In this document: positions 21,190-33,900 of the stretch, one piece after another
How positions within the stretch are numbered: the first letter of the stretch is position 1
Layout: each line of letters begins with the position of its first letter
Source: Euglena gracilis
Lineage: Eukaryota; Euglenida; Euglenophyceae; Euglenales
Assembly: GCA_039621445.1 (NCBI GenBank)
Contig: CP154954.1
Location: 58,858,701 to 58,922,700, forward strand
DNA: 64,000 nucleotides
Reading direction: 5' to 3'
Program-made: the position numbers and the translations under genes
The notes under the pieces: generated by a model
Databases searched by the model: none
Seen by the model: only the letters and a program-made list of their open reading frames with translations
Told to the model about the DNA's origin: nothing

Positions 21190-21300
21190 GGAAAAAATTG
21201 CGGAAAAATTGCGGAAATTGCGAAAAAATTGCGGAAAATTGCGGAAAATTGCGGAAATTGCGGAAAATTGCGGAAATTGCGGAAAAATTGCGGAAATCAA
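21190..21300. repeat. TTGCGGAAAAA microsatellite
   Basis: Tandem TTGCGGAAAAA/TTGCGGAAAA/TTGCGGAAA units, ending in AATCAATTTCCACCCCCCC and re-entering the C-rich minisatellite. Confidence 0.8.
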
Positions 21301-24266
21301 TTTCCACCCCCCCTTGCCAACCGCCCCCCCCCACTTCCTTCGGGGGCCGGGGGTCCTGAAATTTTTTAAAAAATCCGAAAATTCAAAAGTCCAACCGCCC
21401 CCCCCCCTTCCTTCGGCGGCCGAGGGTCCTGAAAATTCAAAAAATCCGAAAATTCAAAAATCCAACCGCCCCCCCCCCCTTCCTTCGGGGGCCGGGGGTC
21501 CTGAAAATTCAAAAAATCCGAAAATTTAAAAATCCAACCGCCCCCCCCCTTTCCTTCGGGGGCCGGGGGTCCTGAAAATTCGAAAATCCGAAAATTCAAA
21601 AATACAACCGCCCCCCCCCTTTCCTTCGGGGGCCGGGGGTCCTGAAAATTCAAAACATCCGAAACCTTTCCTTCATTTGTGACTGGTGGTTCTGAAATCC
21701 TGAAGACGAATTGAAATAAGAAACCGTTCAGAAGGGAATCACCGTGCGTGTGCTTAGGGACACAAAACACCGATCCGATCAAAGGCGTCAATAACATACG
21801 TTGTTGGTGAACTCAAAGAACATCAATGCTTGATCTCAAAGGGACGTGTCGATAATCCTGAAATTCAAAAACAAATACAACGCCCCCCCCCCCTTCTTCT
21901 TCGGGGCTAGGTCCTGAAAATTCAAAAAATACAACGCCCCCCCCTTTCTTCGGGGCCGGGGGTCCTGAGAATTCAAAAAAAAATCCATGGCCCCCTTCCT
22001 TCTTCGGGGCCGAGGGTCCTGAAAATTCAAAAAAACCAACCTCCCCCTTTCTTCGGGGCCGGGGGTCCTGAAAATTCAAAAAAACCAACCCCCCCCTTTC
22101 TTCGGGGCCGGGGGTCCTGAAAATTCGAAAACTCCAACGCCCCCCGCCTTCTTCGGGGCCGGGGGTCCTGAGAATTGAAAAAATCCAACGCCCCCCCCCC
22201 CTCTTCGGGGCCGGGGGTCCTGAAAATTCAAAAAATAAAACGCCCCCCCCCCACCTTTCTTCGGGGCCAGGGGTCCTGAAAATTCAAAAAAATCCAACAC
22301 CCCCCCACCCTCTTCGGGCTGGGGATGCTGAAAGTCAAAGAAACTGAAAATTAAAAAAAATTCTGAAAATTCAAAAAATCCAGCCCCAACTGAAAACTTA
22401 AAATTCCAACCGCCCCCGTCCCTTTCCTTTTGGGGGCCGTGGGTCCGAAAATAAAAAAATTCAAAACCAACCTTCCTCCCTCCGAGTGACGGGGAGTCCA
22501 ATTATCCTGAAATCCATCCTCAAAGGTGAGTGTGCTTCGGAATACAAAACAATGATGCGATAGGAGGCACGGTGTCGATGAATTCAAAAGGAATCAACAC
22601 TTGATGTGAAAAATTGAAAATTCAAAAAACCAACCCCCCCCCTTCTTCGGGGCCGGGGGTCCTGAAAATTCAAAAAAAACCAACGCCCCCCCCCTTCTTC
22701 GGGGCCGGGGTTCCTGAAACTTCAAAAAACCCAACGCCCCCCCCCCTTCTTCGTGGCCGGGGGTCCTGAAACTTCAAAAAACCAACCCCCCCCCTTCTTC
22801 GGGGCCGGGGGGCCTGAAACTTCAAAAAACCCAAAGCCCCCCCCCTTCTTCGGGGCCAGGGGTCCTGAAACTTCAAAAAACCAACCCCCCGCTTCTTCGG
22901 GGCCGGGGGTCCTGAAAATTCAAAAAAAACCAACGCCACCCCCCTTCTTCGGGGCCGGGGGTCCTGAAAACTCAAAAAACCAACGCCCCGCCCCTTCTTC
23001 GGTGCCGGGGGTCCTGAAAATTCAAAAAAACCAACCCCCCCCCTTCTTCGGGGCCAGGGGTCCTGAAATATCAAAAAATCCAACGCCCCCCCCCCTTCTT
23101 CGGGGCCGGGGGTCCTGAAAATTCAAAAAAACCATCGCCCCCCCCTCTTCGGGGCCCGGGGTCCTGAAAATTCAGAAAAAACCAACGCCCCCCCCCCCCT
23201 TCTTCGTGGCCGGGGGTCCTGAAAATTAAAAAAAAAACAACGCCCCCCCCCTTCTTCGGGGCCGGGGGTCCTGTAATTTCAAAAATACCAACGCCCCCCC
23301 CTTCTTCGGGGCCGGGGGTCCTGAAAATTCAAAAAAACCAACCTCCCCCTTCTTCGGGGCCGGGGGTCCTGAAATTTCAAAAAATCCAACGCCCCCCCCT
23401 TCTTCGGGGCCGGGGGTCCTGAAAACTCAAAAAAAACCAACGCCCCCACCACTTTCTTCGGGGCCGAGGGTCCTGAAAATTCAAAAAAAAACCAACGCCC
23501 CCCCCTTCTTCGGGGCCGGGGGTCCTGAAAATTTAAAAAAGCCAACGCCCCCCCCCTTCTTCGGGGCCAGGGGTCCTGAAAAATGAAAAAAAAAACTCCC
23601 CCCTCCCTTCTTCGGGGCCGGGGGTCCTGAAAATTCAAAAAAAACCAACGCCCCCCCCCTTCTTCGGGGCCGGGGGTCCTGAAAATAGAAAAAAAACAAC
23701 ACCCCCCCCTTCTTCGGGGCGGGGGGTCCTGAAAATTCAAAAAATCCACCGCCGCCCCCCCTTCTTCGAGGCCGGGGGTCCTGAAATTTCAAAAAAACCA
23801 ACACCCCAAAACTTCTTCGGGGCCGGGGGTGTGGAAAATTCGAAAAAAAACGCCTCCCCCCCTTCTTCGGGGCCGGGGGTCCTGAAAATTCAAAAAATCC
23901 AACGTCCCCCCCCTTCTTCGGGGCCGGGGGTCCTCAAAATTCAAAAAAACCAACCCCCCCTTCTTCGGGGCCGGGGGTCCTGAAATTTCAAAAATCCAAC
24001 GGCCCCCCCCCTCTTCGGGGCCGGGGGTCCTGAAATTTCAACAAAACCAACGCCCCCCCCCCCCTTCTTCGGGGCCGGGGGTCCTGAAAATTCAAAAAAA
24101 CCAACACCCCCCCCCCCCTGTTCGGGGCCGGGGTCCTGAAAATTCAAAAAAGCCAACGCCCCCCCCCCTCTTCGGGGCCGGGGGTCCTGAAAATTCAAAA
24201 AAACCAACGCCCCCCCCCTTCTTCGCGGCCGGGGGTCCTGTAAATTCAAAAAATCCACCGCCCCCC

Positions 24267-24566
24267 AGTGTACGTCTGATTCCCAATTCCCAATTCCCAA
24301 AAAGCCTTCGCTTTCGCCTAGGCGCACCTACTTGGGAACTGAAAATCAGAGTAACAGTAAAAACCCTTTTCCCACTTCCCAAGAAGCAAAGCACGGAGCA
24401 ATGGAGGGAGGACGGACTGGAAATCCAAGTCCGGTCCAAGGAAAAGGTATAAGAAGAATACCACCTGTGGAGAGAGAAGGGGGCACCCATTAGGAGATCC
24501 TAATAGGATCTGCTTCCATCCTAACTTCCTCAACGGAAGGGGACAGAAGCATACGCCTGGTACACA
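24267..24566 (-). repeat. GY-1 3' LTR
   Basis: 300 bp, TGTGTACC...GTACACT on the minus strand, three differences from the 5' LTR. Contains GAAAGCGAAGGCTTTTT and the CCACAGGTGGTATTCTT motif common to the GY LTRs. Confidence 0.92.
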
Positions 24567-24576
24567 TCCCCCTCCC
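24567..24576 (-). other. GY-1 polypurine tract
   Basis: GGGAGGGGGA adjoins the 3' LTR, identical to the tract of GY-3. The bases just upstream (TAGCCCT) are shared too. Confidence 0.82.
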
Positions 24577-25386
24577 AGGGCTATGCCCGATTTCCCCTTT
24601 GGACCAGGCATTCTGGCCACAGGGATTTCGGACACAGACCTGGTTTGTGGGAGGTGCACCCTGGCGCATCCACAGGGGCCCTTTCCGTCGCACAGGGGTC
24701 CACTCCAAGGGGGGGGCGGAAAGGAGGGGACCCAAAAGCCCAAAACGCGCAAAATGGTTTCACCTATTTTGCGGTGGCTTATGGGGTATAGTATATTATA
24801 GCCCATTGGGGAAAATGGGGCTGGCAGGTTTCCTTGCCAAGCAAACCCATCCACCCAGTTTGGGTGTGCCAAAGGCACTTGGGGTTGGGTCCATGGGCAT
24901 TCCAGGAAAACCCATGGGGAGGGTGTGGAAGGAGGGGGCCTCTGACCAGTCAAACCTGGGCAGGGCGCATGGCCAGTCAAACCTGACCACGCAAAAGGAA
25001 ATCCTACTCTACAAAACCAACTGCCGGCGACAGCATTTGCCCCGGGGGGAACGTAGAGAGGAGTGGGGGGTTGGCTTAGGCCAGAAAAATGGTGCTGTCT
25101 GGCAGCCTTAAGGCCTCAAACGGCCGAAAAGAAAAGAAAGGGAAAGGAAAAGGGGCCGTCGGCCCTGTGCGCTGCGTGTCGCACGCCCGCGAGAGGGGAG
25201 TGGGGAGAGGGGTGTGCATGCATGCGCACGGAATCCTGCACATGGCAGCATCCCGGTGGGAACTTACTAGCGGCGAATACCGCAAAGGGTCTTCGAAGGG
25301 GCTGTTCGGGCGAATACCCAAACAGGGTGTCAGGCGAATACCTGACGAGGGTGCTGAAAGACGCCGCATTGGCGCTGACAGACGCC
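24577..25386 (-). other. GY-1 3' untranslated region
   Basis: No coding sequence is seen. It shares ordered blocks with the GY-3 3' UTR. GGTATTCGCC-type words repeat three times near 25270-25345. Confidence 0.65.
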
Positions 25387-28300
25387 TCACCTGCCTTTAT
25401 TGGCTGGACGTTCGCGGACCTCACGCCAGTAGTCGTGTTGGGGGTCCCCTAATGGGTCCTCAACCAACTCCAGTTGGCGTGGGGAACGCGGCGGAGCTGA
25501 TTCACTCCGAATGGTGTTGAGCTCCGGATCGTTGACATCAAAGGAAGGGGTCTCCCAGTCCTTGATCCAATTATCCGGCAGCTTCTCCCTGGTACGCTCA
25601 GCATGATGCTGAAGATACCGTTGGAGTTGCTCCCAGAAAATTCTGGGCAGCATCACCGGCCAGATGATGTAATTCATCCGGGGGTGATTCGCAGGCACCT
25701 GCGGGGGCATCCCCGGGGTCTGCTTGAAGTTGATGTCATACATCCACCTCGCTGTCCGAACTCTTGCGGTATGGGGCCGTAATACAGCCGCCAACCAACC
25801 TCTGAAGTCCACCAAATCGTGTTCTTCAGGAGGCCACAGTGGCAAGGCGTATCCGCCATGCTGACGCTTGGAGAACAGGGGGTAAACCTGTGTCTCCCAG
25901 TCGCCATCAGTCCAGAGGTAAGGCATTCTTACCTTGGCGTGTTCCTCGACGGCGAGGCGCATTGCCCCAGCGTCGATCTGGAACTCACGGGCCATTCCCG
26001 TGTGGCGGTAGCTTTCTACCTTTTTGAAGTCGGAGTGCTTTAGGCGTCCTTCCACCTGCTTGTACTCCTTCTTCCACTTCTCCAGTGTCTCCCAGTGCTG
26101 GGGGACAATGGTGGTGACTGCTCCATCAGCAGCCTGCACGAACTTGCCTCCTATACAGTTGATGCACAAGGCAGGGATATCCCTGTCGTGAGCATTCTCA
26201 CTGTAGGAGTAGTTCAAGCTGTGCTTCCAGGCATTCAGGCACTCGCCACATACGAGCGCCACACAGTTCGGCACATATGCCCTGTGATGGAACCACGAGG
26301 ATTGCACCTGCCGCTTGCACACATGCACAAGCGGTTGGTTATGCCGCACATGGTGGCATACGGTGCACGTCCAGGCAAAGGACGTGCCGTGCTGGAAATC
26401 CAACACGCAGTCCTCGCCAAAGTACTGTGCCAGTACTCTGGGTGAGCGCCTGTTCCAGAATGTCCAGGTATGTTCCGGGACATAGTGGAAAGGTTCTCCG
26501 CGGACGAAGAGGGGCTGAATCCATCGATTCAGTGACCCTTTCTGGTGCCTAATAGCAGCCAGTTTCTTCGTCCTCTCTTCCACGGTGCCTAGTCTGGTCA
26601 GGATATCCTGGGTCCAGAGCTGGGCATCCGCAGACACAGGAGGTGAAGCAGGTTCATCCTGCTCCTCATCCGTCGATCCGGCGGAAGGTTGGGCCTGTCG
26701 ACCACGAGCCTTACCTTTCGGTTTGCTCTGGCCGTACCCGGACGATGCAACGGCCGAATAGTCGTGCATTGTCGTAGGGCCTTTCGGCTGTCCGCCAGTC
26801 TGACCTCCAGCGCCACCTTTCGGTGGTGGTTTCCCATCACCGCCTTTGGAAGGGGGCTTACAGGGTGCAGCACCCGGTTTGCCTCCTTTCGGCTTCGCAC
26901 TCCCGGAATCAGGAGGTGACGCCTGCGGCTTACTCCTGGTATCAGGAGCCGATGGTGCCGGAGTAGACGTTTGCCGTCTGGGCGAAGCGGGCATACTGAC
27001 CGCTGGGTCGCGCATGACGCTCCGAGGGGTCGGCAAACGTTCCTGGGGTTGTTCAGCCGGCCGTCGCCGAGCGGGTTCATCCTGTCCGACGAGGCGTGGC
27101 ACTGTGGTCGTCACCGGAATCGGTGTTTCCACAGGCGCTGGCGCTCCCAGAAACTCTGCCATTGTCCTCGGGACTGCAGGGACCCTGCGCGGTGTCGGTG
27201 GTCGTGGGGGTATCTCCTCCACTTCCATTTCGACATCCGGTCTAGGAGGTTGATCCTCCACAACCGCTGGCGCAGGTGCTACGGGAGGTTGATCCTCCGC
27301 TGTAGCTGGTGCGACAGATGGCTCTGTCGGCTGGGGTTCATCCCCTGAAGATGGTTGCACTGCTGCCGGAGATGGGGGTGCGGGGACACCGACATCTGGT
27401 GTCTCCACGACCTCAGCGGCGGAGCTTGATGCTACACCTCCACCTCGTGGCGTTAGTGCAGCAGCCACGGCAGTAATGCCAGTGACCACGGCGCCGAGCA
27501 CACGGCCTCCTAACGAGGTGCGTGCTGCGGGGCTGGTAGGTTCTTCGAGGATATCCTCGACGACCATACCAGTCATCTCGGCTGGAGGCTCAGCCGTTGG
27601 AACAGGCGTAGCAGCCACAGGTATATCCCCTGCGGGTGCTTCGTCTGGCCTAGGCTGTGCCGGAGCATGCAGAGCAGCGTAGAGGATATCCTCCACGTTC
27701 TCACCTTCCTCCTCAGGAAGTTCCTGGTCTCCACCTACCGGTGGACAGACGGGAGCCGTCGCGGGGGCCGGGGATCTTTCCCCTGCCGCTCGCGGGGCAG
27801 AGACGAATGATACAGCCGTTCCTGTCGGAGACGGCGGCGCTGCCTCCAGTATGGTGACGGAGGGGCTGCGGTCGCGTTCCTCCCGCCGCGGAATCGCGGT
27901 GGTGGAAGCGACTGACGCCTCCCGTCTCCGTCGCGCCATCGGTTCATCCTCTGGGGCGATGAAGGCGCGCAGATCCTCGGGCGAACGAGGATCGTCAGGG
28001 TGCCATCGGCATCCCTGGGCATCCGCCAGCCTGTAAAAGGCCAGCGTACTGCTACTGGCGCTGTTGGGCCAGGGTGGCGGCCATGATGGCTGCACCCAAG
28101 CGTTTGCAGGCCTGTTCGGGCCCAGGAAACCGCGGTAACGCGTGTCTTCCCAGACCCCGAAAAACCCGTCCTCGAACTCCTGCACGCATGCCAGAATCGG
28201 CATACCCAGGTCGAGGATGGCCTTCGGGTGATTCATCAGCTGGAGGAATACCTCTCTGTCGAGGGTACCGCCAAACTGTCGCCTCAAATGTTCCTCCAGG

Positions 28301-30901
28301 TCTATCCCGGCTAGGTGCCAGTTGGGGCGCAGGTCGGCGATAACCCGACGACGACGAGGTCCCTCAACGGGGTCGCCGTAGTCTGGTGGCAAGCTTTCCA
28401 TACCAGGCCTATCGTCCTGGGGGTCACGGAGATGTATATACACCTCCATGACGTAGGTGGTCCAGGCTCGCCACCAGAACTGTTGCAGCATAAAAATACG
28501 CTGCTTATGGACGCGGCGACTTTTGCCCTGGACATCCGGGGCGTCGCGGCACACATGCATAAGCATGCGGCGTCCCATCTCCAGGCCCGGGTTATCCCGA
28601 GGCGGTGGAGGACTTCCGCGTACGCCGAATCCCCAGAAGTCGACAGGAAACTCCTGCCGGCAATACTTACAACAGAGGTCATACCTCTGTGGGTAAGCCA
28701 GGGAAACACGCTTAACGCGGAAGGTGGAGCCGTAATGGCTCACCAGCCACACCTGGAGGTTGTTGCACCACAACACCTCGATCAGGCGTTCGATGTCGGG
28801 GTTCAGTGGGTAGTATTTCCACTGCACACCGAGGGGCCCGACTGTGTGAATACAGTCGAAGATTGCCTTCAGCCTTCGGGCCAACACATGTTGGTCCCGA
28901 AATCCTAACTGGTGCAGGTAACTGCGGCCAGTGGAGTCGCTGAAGAGACCCCAGTTCTGGCAGGGGTATCCCAGCCAAAACCAGAGTTCCCAGAAACCCG
29001 GCTGGATATCCAGCAAGGGTCTGCCACCTTCACCTTCGAAGGCGTACAGGTCAATTCCGTAATGGAATTGTCTGACTCTGTTCTCGGTGTGGTGTAATAC
29101 CACCTCGATGACTGCCTCCGGAGGGGTGACGGGGCGGTTTCCTGCAACATGGTAATCATGCTGCATTCGCCAGCCTTCGTCCTCCAGCTCCTCCTTGAAC
29201 CTGAGCATTTGCTCAAAGTCCGAGAGGACTTCTGCTGGTTCTTCCTCCTCCTCACGGGCTGTACCCTTACCCTTGCCCTCACCCTTACCTTTGCCGGCCA
29301 CGCCTTTGCCTTCTCCCTTGCCTTTGCCCTCAGCCTTACCTTTGTCCTTCCCTGTCTGGCGAATACCAGAGGGTCGGGCGCTCGGTGCGGCAGGAGTCGG
29401 TTCGGTACCTTCCCATTCCATCTCTGGGGAGGGACCTTGCCGTTCCGCTGCACGTCGCGGTGACGGCGTGGCTGGGCGCTGGCTAGGAGCCTGGCGTGGG
29501 CTTGGTTTCGGCGTAGGGGGTCGCGGCTCCTTCCATACCGGAGGGATCGGCGGAGGCATTGCGGCAACAGGACGGCTCATCGCTGCCTGTGCCACTGCCG
29601 GTGGTTGCCCGGCCAGGGTATCCTGGCTGGCTTCCACCTGCATTGCCGCACCGCCTTCCGCGTCCCGTGGGCTGGGTCGCCTGGGCTGTGGGGTAAGGTT
29701 CTCCGTAACCCTATCGCGCTTCAGGGTGGCAGGTAATCCTGCCGCTCCTGCCGGGGGCTCACCGGGTAATACCGGGGTCGCCACCCGCAGCTGCGGTTGG
29801 TACGGATGGTATGGGGTGTATCCGCGACCCTGAAGGGCAGCCAGAGAGGCGTAATACCTCGCCCGGTGCTCTTCAGACGTGAATACTGGCTCCTGCAGGA
29901 AATGCCGAGCAAGCTCATCCTGCTCGGTTCCCGGAGGTGCCATGTGGTAGTAGGGAGCCTCCTGCCGACGGGGGACATCCCCAGTCTGGACAGGGGCTGC
30001 ACTGGGCGGTCGGGCTGCCTCACGGTGGGGAGGTTCATCCTCCACCACTATGGGCTCCTCCCGCCTCCGTGGCTCAACGCCAGGGACAGGGGCGACCGGT
30101 GATGCTTGTGGCATCCAGTGCATGAACATGTGTTGGACGTATGCCTCAGGGGGCACGTCCGACTGTCCGGCTGGGAGCACGCGTGCGCCGCGCGGGTAAT
30201 CCGCGTGTGTCGCGTACCGCGAGACAAATTGCTCCGCTGGCGGCTCGCGCGGCGGCATTCGCTGCGGCGAGGGCGGGCGAGCAAAAATTCTCGTCATCCC
30301 AGGTGGGACATGCACAGCCTCACCTACCGGTGGGGGCGTGTGCTCACGCATATGCACGGTGTGGGATCCCACCGGCGTCTGCGTTTGCAGCATGGGCGGC
30401 ACATACACGCCCAGGTCCATCATGGTCTCGCCGGGTTCGAAGCCGGAATCGGCTGCGGACGAGAAATACCGTCTCCCTGTCATCAGGGCTTTGACCGCAG
30501 GGACACCACTGAGCCACAGGGGTGTTGGCTACCACCAACAGCTGAGCACAGTATGCATCCCAAAGGGCTTGCATAAAGGGCTCCGTTGGGGGGTGTGCGC
30601 ACATACGCATCGCCCGCTCCAACGTCTCCGTAGTGCGGAAGATCATCTCTCCCGCATACGGGGGCAGGCGCGATCTGCGCTGCACTGGTGGCTGAGGTGC
30701 CGGCTGCTGGACGGCAGATGGATCTGGTACCGCATATGCGGACCGGCTGCTGGTAGCCGCGGCGAATACCGGGGCTGAAACCCTCTCAGCATGTGGGGCA
30801 CCCGGAATCGGGGCCTCAGCATACTGAGGGTACTGAGGGTATGGCGCGCCAGAAGGCTGCGGCCATGGTGGACCTGGTCCAGGTCCGCGCCCAGGCAGCA
30901 T
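25387..30901 (-). CDS. GY-1 ORF3, large protein of unknown function
   Basis: The main frame runs 30483-25387 (1,698 codons). A preceding ATG frame (30901 to about 30500, other phase) is Pro-rich and leads into it, so the original product was probably about 1.83 kaa with one shift at 30344-30530. Layout of the 1,698-aa frame: Pro/Ala-rich 1-400; a Lys/Gly run with GKGKGEGKG near 390; a globular part about 430-800 (EELEDEGWRMQHDY, GFWELWFWLGYPCQNWGLF, CCKYC); a second acidic/Pro-rich linker; and a C-terminal domain from about 1,315 with Cys/His pairs (CTVCH, HVCK, CGEC, CINC) then 'YRHTGMAR', 'ANHPRMN', 'HDYWR'. No signal peptide or membrane span is evident, so an envelope protein is unlikely. 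The Cys/His pairs suggest zinc binding (inference). Confidence 0.8.
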
Positions 30902-30990
30902 GATGCTACCCGAACGACGACGACAACTAAGGATAACCTTGTTGTCAGTCGATTTGAGTGCGAGAGCACTGAAAAAGCAAGGCTTCTATC

Positions 30991-33900
30991 TTAATCAAAA
31001 CTCTGCGAGAAAGATAGAGAAATAATGAAGTGCAGGGGGGGGTATAAACGCGAAACATTCACATAAAACACACGCATTCTCCAAAACGAAATCGTTTCAG
31101 AAGTGTTTATGTTTATGTCTATGTTATTGCGCTTGTTCCACAGCTTCCAATCCTGTTGGACATATCCAACAAAACTGGATGCTGGCTCCCAAGTGTCCTC
31201 CTCTGGCCCATACCCTTTCCAGCGAACTTTCCAGTAGTGCACACCCCTGTCGACCTTGTGGTCTATTATCTTATCGACCACAAAGTCGTCCGTTTCAGGT
31301 AATCTGGAACGGGGCTTGAAATATAGGCAGGGGATAGCTTTTCCGTCTGGGGGGCTTAGGTACGGTTTGAAGTCGTCCATATGGACGTCCTCAATCCCGT
31401 TGGGCAAGGCAACTTTATATCGCCCGCTACTACCTAACCTCTCCAAAATTTCGCATGGGCCGAGCCAAAGAGGATCTAGCTTGGAAGATTGCATGCGGGT
31501 GCGGTTATTCCGTACCCACACGCGGTCACCTGGACTATACACAGGTGTGTTGAAGTTTTGTAAAAACGATTTCCGTTTGTTGGAATGAATTTCTGTGATA
31601 CGTGATTGGACTGCAGAGCGGAGTGATTCCACTTCTGCAAACCACGTTTCACAGCTGACGCTACTTCGGGCGGGTCTCTCCGAGGGGATATCCCCTATGG
31701 CCGGAGGGTCTCGTCCGAAAACAATTTTGTACGGTGAGTGTGGTAATACCAACCCTGGCAAGGTATTGATGTAAAATAAACACCAATGAAGAACGGATAA
31801 CCAATTCTTACCCGAGTCAGCCAGTGAAAGGCGAAGCATATTGACAACGGATTTCACGGCTGCCTCGGCTCTACCATTGCCTTTCGGGCGGTATATAATG
31901 GAAAAATGCTGCTCAATGCCGAGTAAACCGCACAAAGTTGTGAAAAACCGCGAAGAGATCAAGTGATCTTGATCACTCACGATTTCGTTCGGTAAACCCA
32001 TTAAGCAGATGCATTTCTCCAGGAATATGGATGCCAAAATTTGGGCTGTCAACCCTGCTTTCCGGCATGGAATGGCTACTATGTACCCACTCAGCCGACA
32101 GACGACAACAAAACGTAATCGTAAATTTTGTCATCTGATCCTTTGCAAGGTTCAAGTTCGAGAAAATCCATGCAGAGGGACGTAAAAATGTCAGGTGGTA
32201 CGGGGAAAAAGTCCATCGTACCAGGGGGGGTACCTCTGCGCGGTTTCACAGCCTGACAAATTTGGCACCGTTGCGAAATTCGCAAACAGCGCGAATATAA
32301 TTCTTTTTCACTCAGGGTTGTGCAATATCTGCGACCCACTAGTGAAAGAAGTTTGGGGGCCCCAGGGTGACCATGGTTGTGATAGCTCAAAATCACATCA
32401 TCAACCAGGTCTTGGGGTATACAATATTTATAACCAGAATCATTCCGGAAAATAAGCCGCAATGGTGATAGAGAGTAATTCTCTATGGATTCACCATTAC
32501 GAAGTCTATTCACAATGGTACTATATATAGGGTCACGCGAATAATCCCATTCGCGGAAAAATAGGGGGGTAGGAGTTTCCGTACGCGTAATGCGACGGGG
32601 TCCGGCAGTGCGTCCACGCCGGCGCCTTCCACGCAATGGTGAAATGGCGATGCTGCGATACACCCGGGAAACCGGTAGTGAATCGAGCATGTTGTCCGCA
32701 GCGTCGGATCGACGTGCGAACTGGTCAGCCTCATGGCTGCCATGAAAAGTCGCATCACCCTCATCCGGGTTCCCAGGATAATACCAGGGGGCTCGGCTGA
32801 GAGGATCCGCAACTTTTTGCGTATGACCTGGGGTATAAACTACCACCAGGTTAAACTGGCTCAAGAACTCATGCCATCGGCATCTTCTGCCAACTGATGA
32901 CATGGCCTTGTTCAGGTCCTCGGTATACCAGTGTTGAAGGCTCTCATGATCCGTCAACACTAGTATCTGGACCAGGCTGCTGGCTATCCAGCTGCGGAAC
33001 TTCTGGAGAATTAGCACAATGGCATATGTCTCCTTTTCGCGAATGCTCCATTTAACCTGTCCTTTCCCGTTGTCGCCCTGTAGCTTCCTGCTAAAGAAAG
33101 CCACAGGTCGGAGTTCATTCGCCGCATTATGCTGGCTAAGAACCCCGCCAACAGCGTAATCGCTGCTGTCGACCTCCAGGACATACGGTTTGTATGGATC
33201 CGCGATATCGAGAACCACGTTCTCGAGGAGCAAGTCCTTGATTTTATTCAAGGCCTCGCGCATTTGGTCATCCCAAATGACTTTTGCGTTATCGGGTGTT
33301 CGATTTTTGAGGTGTCTGGTTAGGGGGTCCTCGATTTTCGCGAAATCTTTCATGTAATGCGCGTAGTCTTGGTCTCATCCCAAAAATCCCTTTACGTGCG
33401 TTAAGGTCTTGATGCCCTCACGCGTCCATTTCTTAATGGCTGCCATCTTACGGGGTGCGGCTTTTACGCTGCCCGTTGCTCAGGATGGTCCGCAAAACTT
33501 AATAATTTTGCGAAACAGGTGCATTTTGGAAACCCTTCACAAAAAGCACATGCTTTTGGAACGCGGATAATACCGCGCGCACATCGCGATAATGCGGGTC
33601 GAGGATATCCTCGCCCGATTTCGGATTCGCGGGATGTGGCGGTTGGGTTCCCACCAGTACATCATCGATGTACACCAGAGCAAACGGTAAATCGCGCAAA
33701 ACCCACTGGATCATGCGTTGAAACATGGCTGGGCCATTCTTAACACCCATGGGGAGTACCGTCCATTGGTACACACCCTTGGATGTCACGAATGCCGTGT
33801 ACGGTTGCGAATCAGAATGCAAATGCATCTGATGGAAACCGTCTTCCAGATCAAAGATTGACCACAACCGGTTATCCGATTGTTTTGTGATCAAATCCTC

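Larger units (their letters stand above)
19325..24266. repeat. C-rich minisatellite array, left block
   Basis: Dozens of imperfect units combine a C tract of 7-13, CTTCGGGG(G)CC, GGGGGTCCTGAAAATTC and A-rich words. To about 21.66 kb the unit is mostly about 70 bp (TTCCTTCGGGGGCC type, often with an extra ATCCGAAAATTCAAAA). From about 21.87 kb a shorter unit of about 52 bp (TTCTTCGGGGCC type) prevails. Non-repeat islands lie at about 20905-21180, 21690-21860 and 22490-22610. The array continues beyond GY-1 at 40794. Long minus-strand frames here (EFSGPPAPKKGGG-like) are by-products of the repeat. Confidence 0.92.

Noticed and set aside
21300-24330. Repeated minus-strand frames reading EFSGPPAPKKGGG-like units
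   Set aside because: They are translations of the C-rich minisatellite; unit lengths are not multiples of three and frames change along the array.
25387-30483. ORF3 as a retroviral-type envelope gene
   Set aside because: It lies in the position of env, but I see no signal peptide, membrane span or furin-like site. Pro-rich linkers and Cys/His pairs point to a soluble protein.
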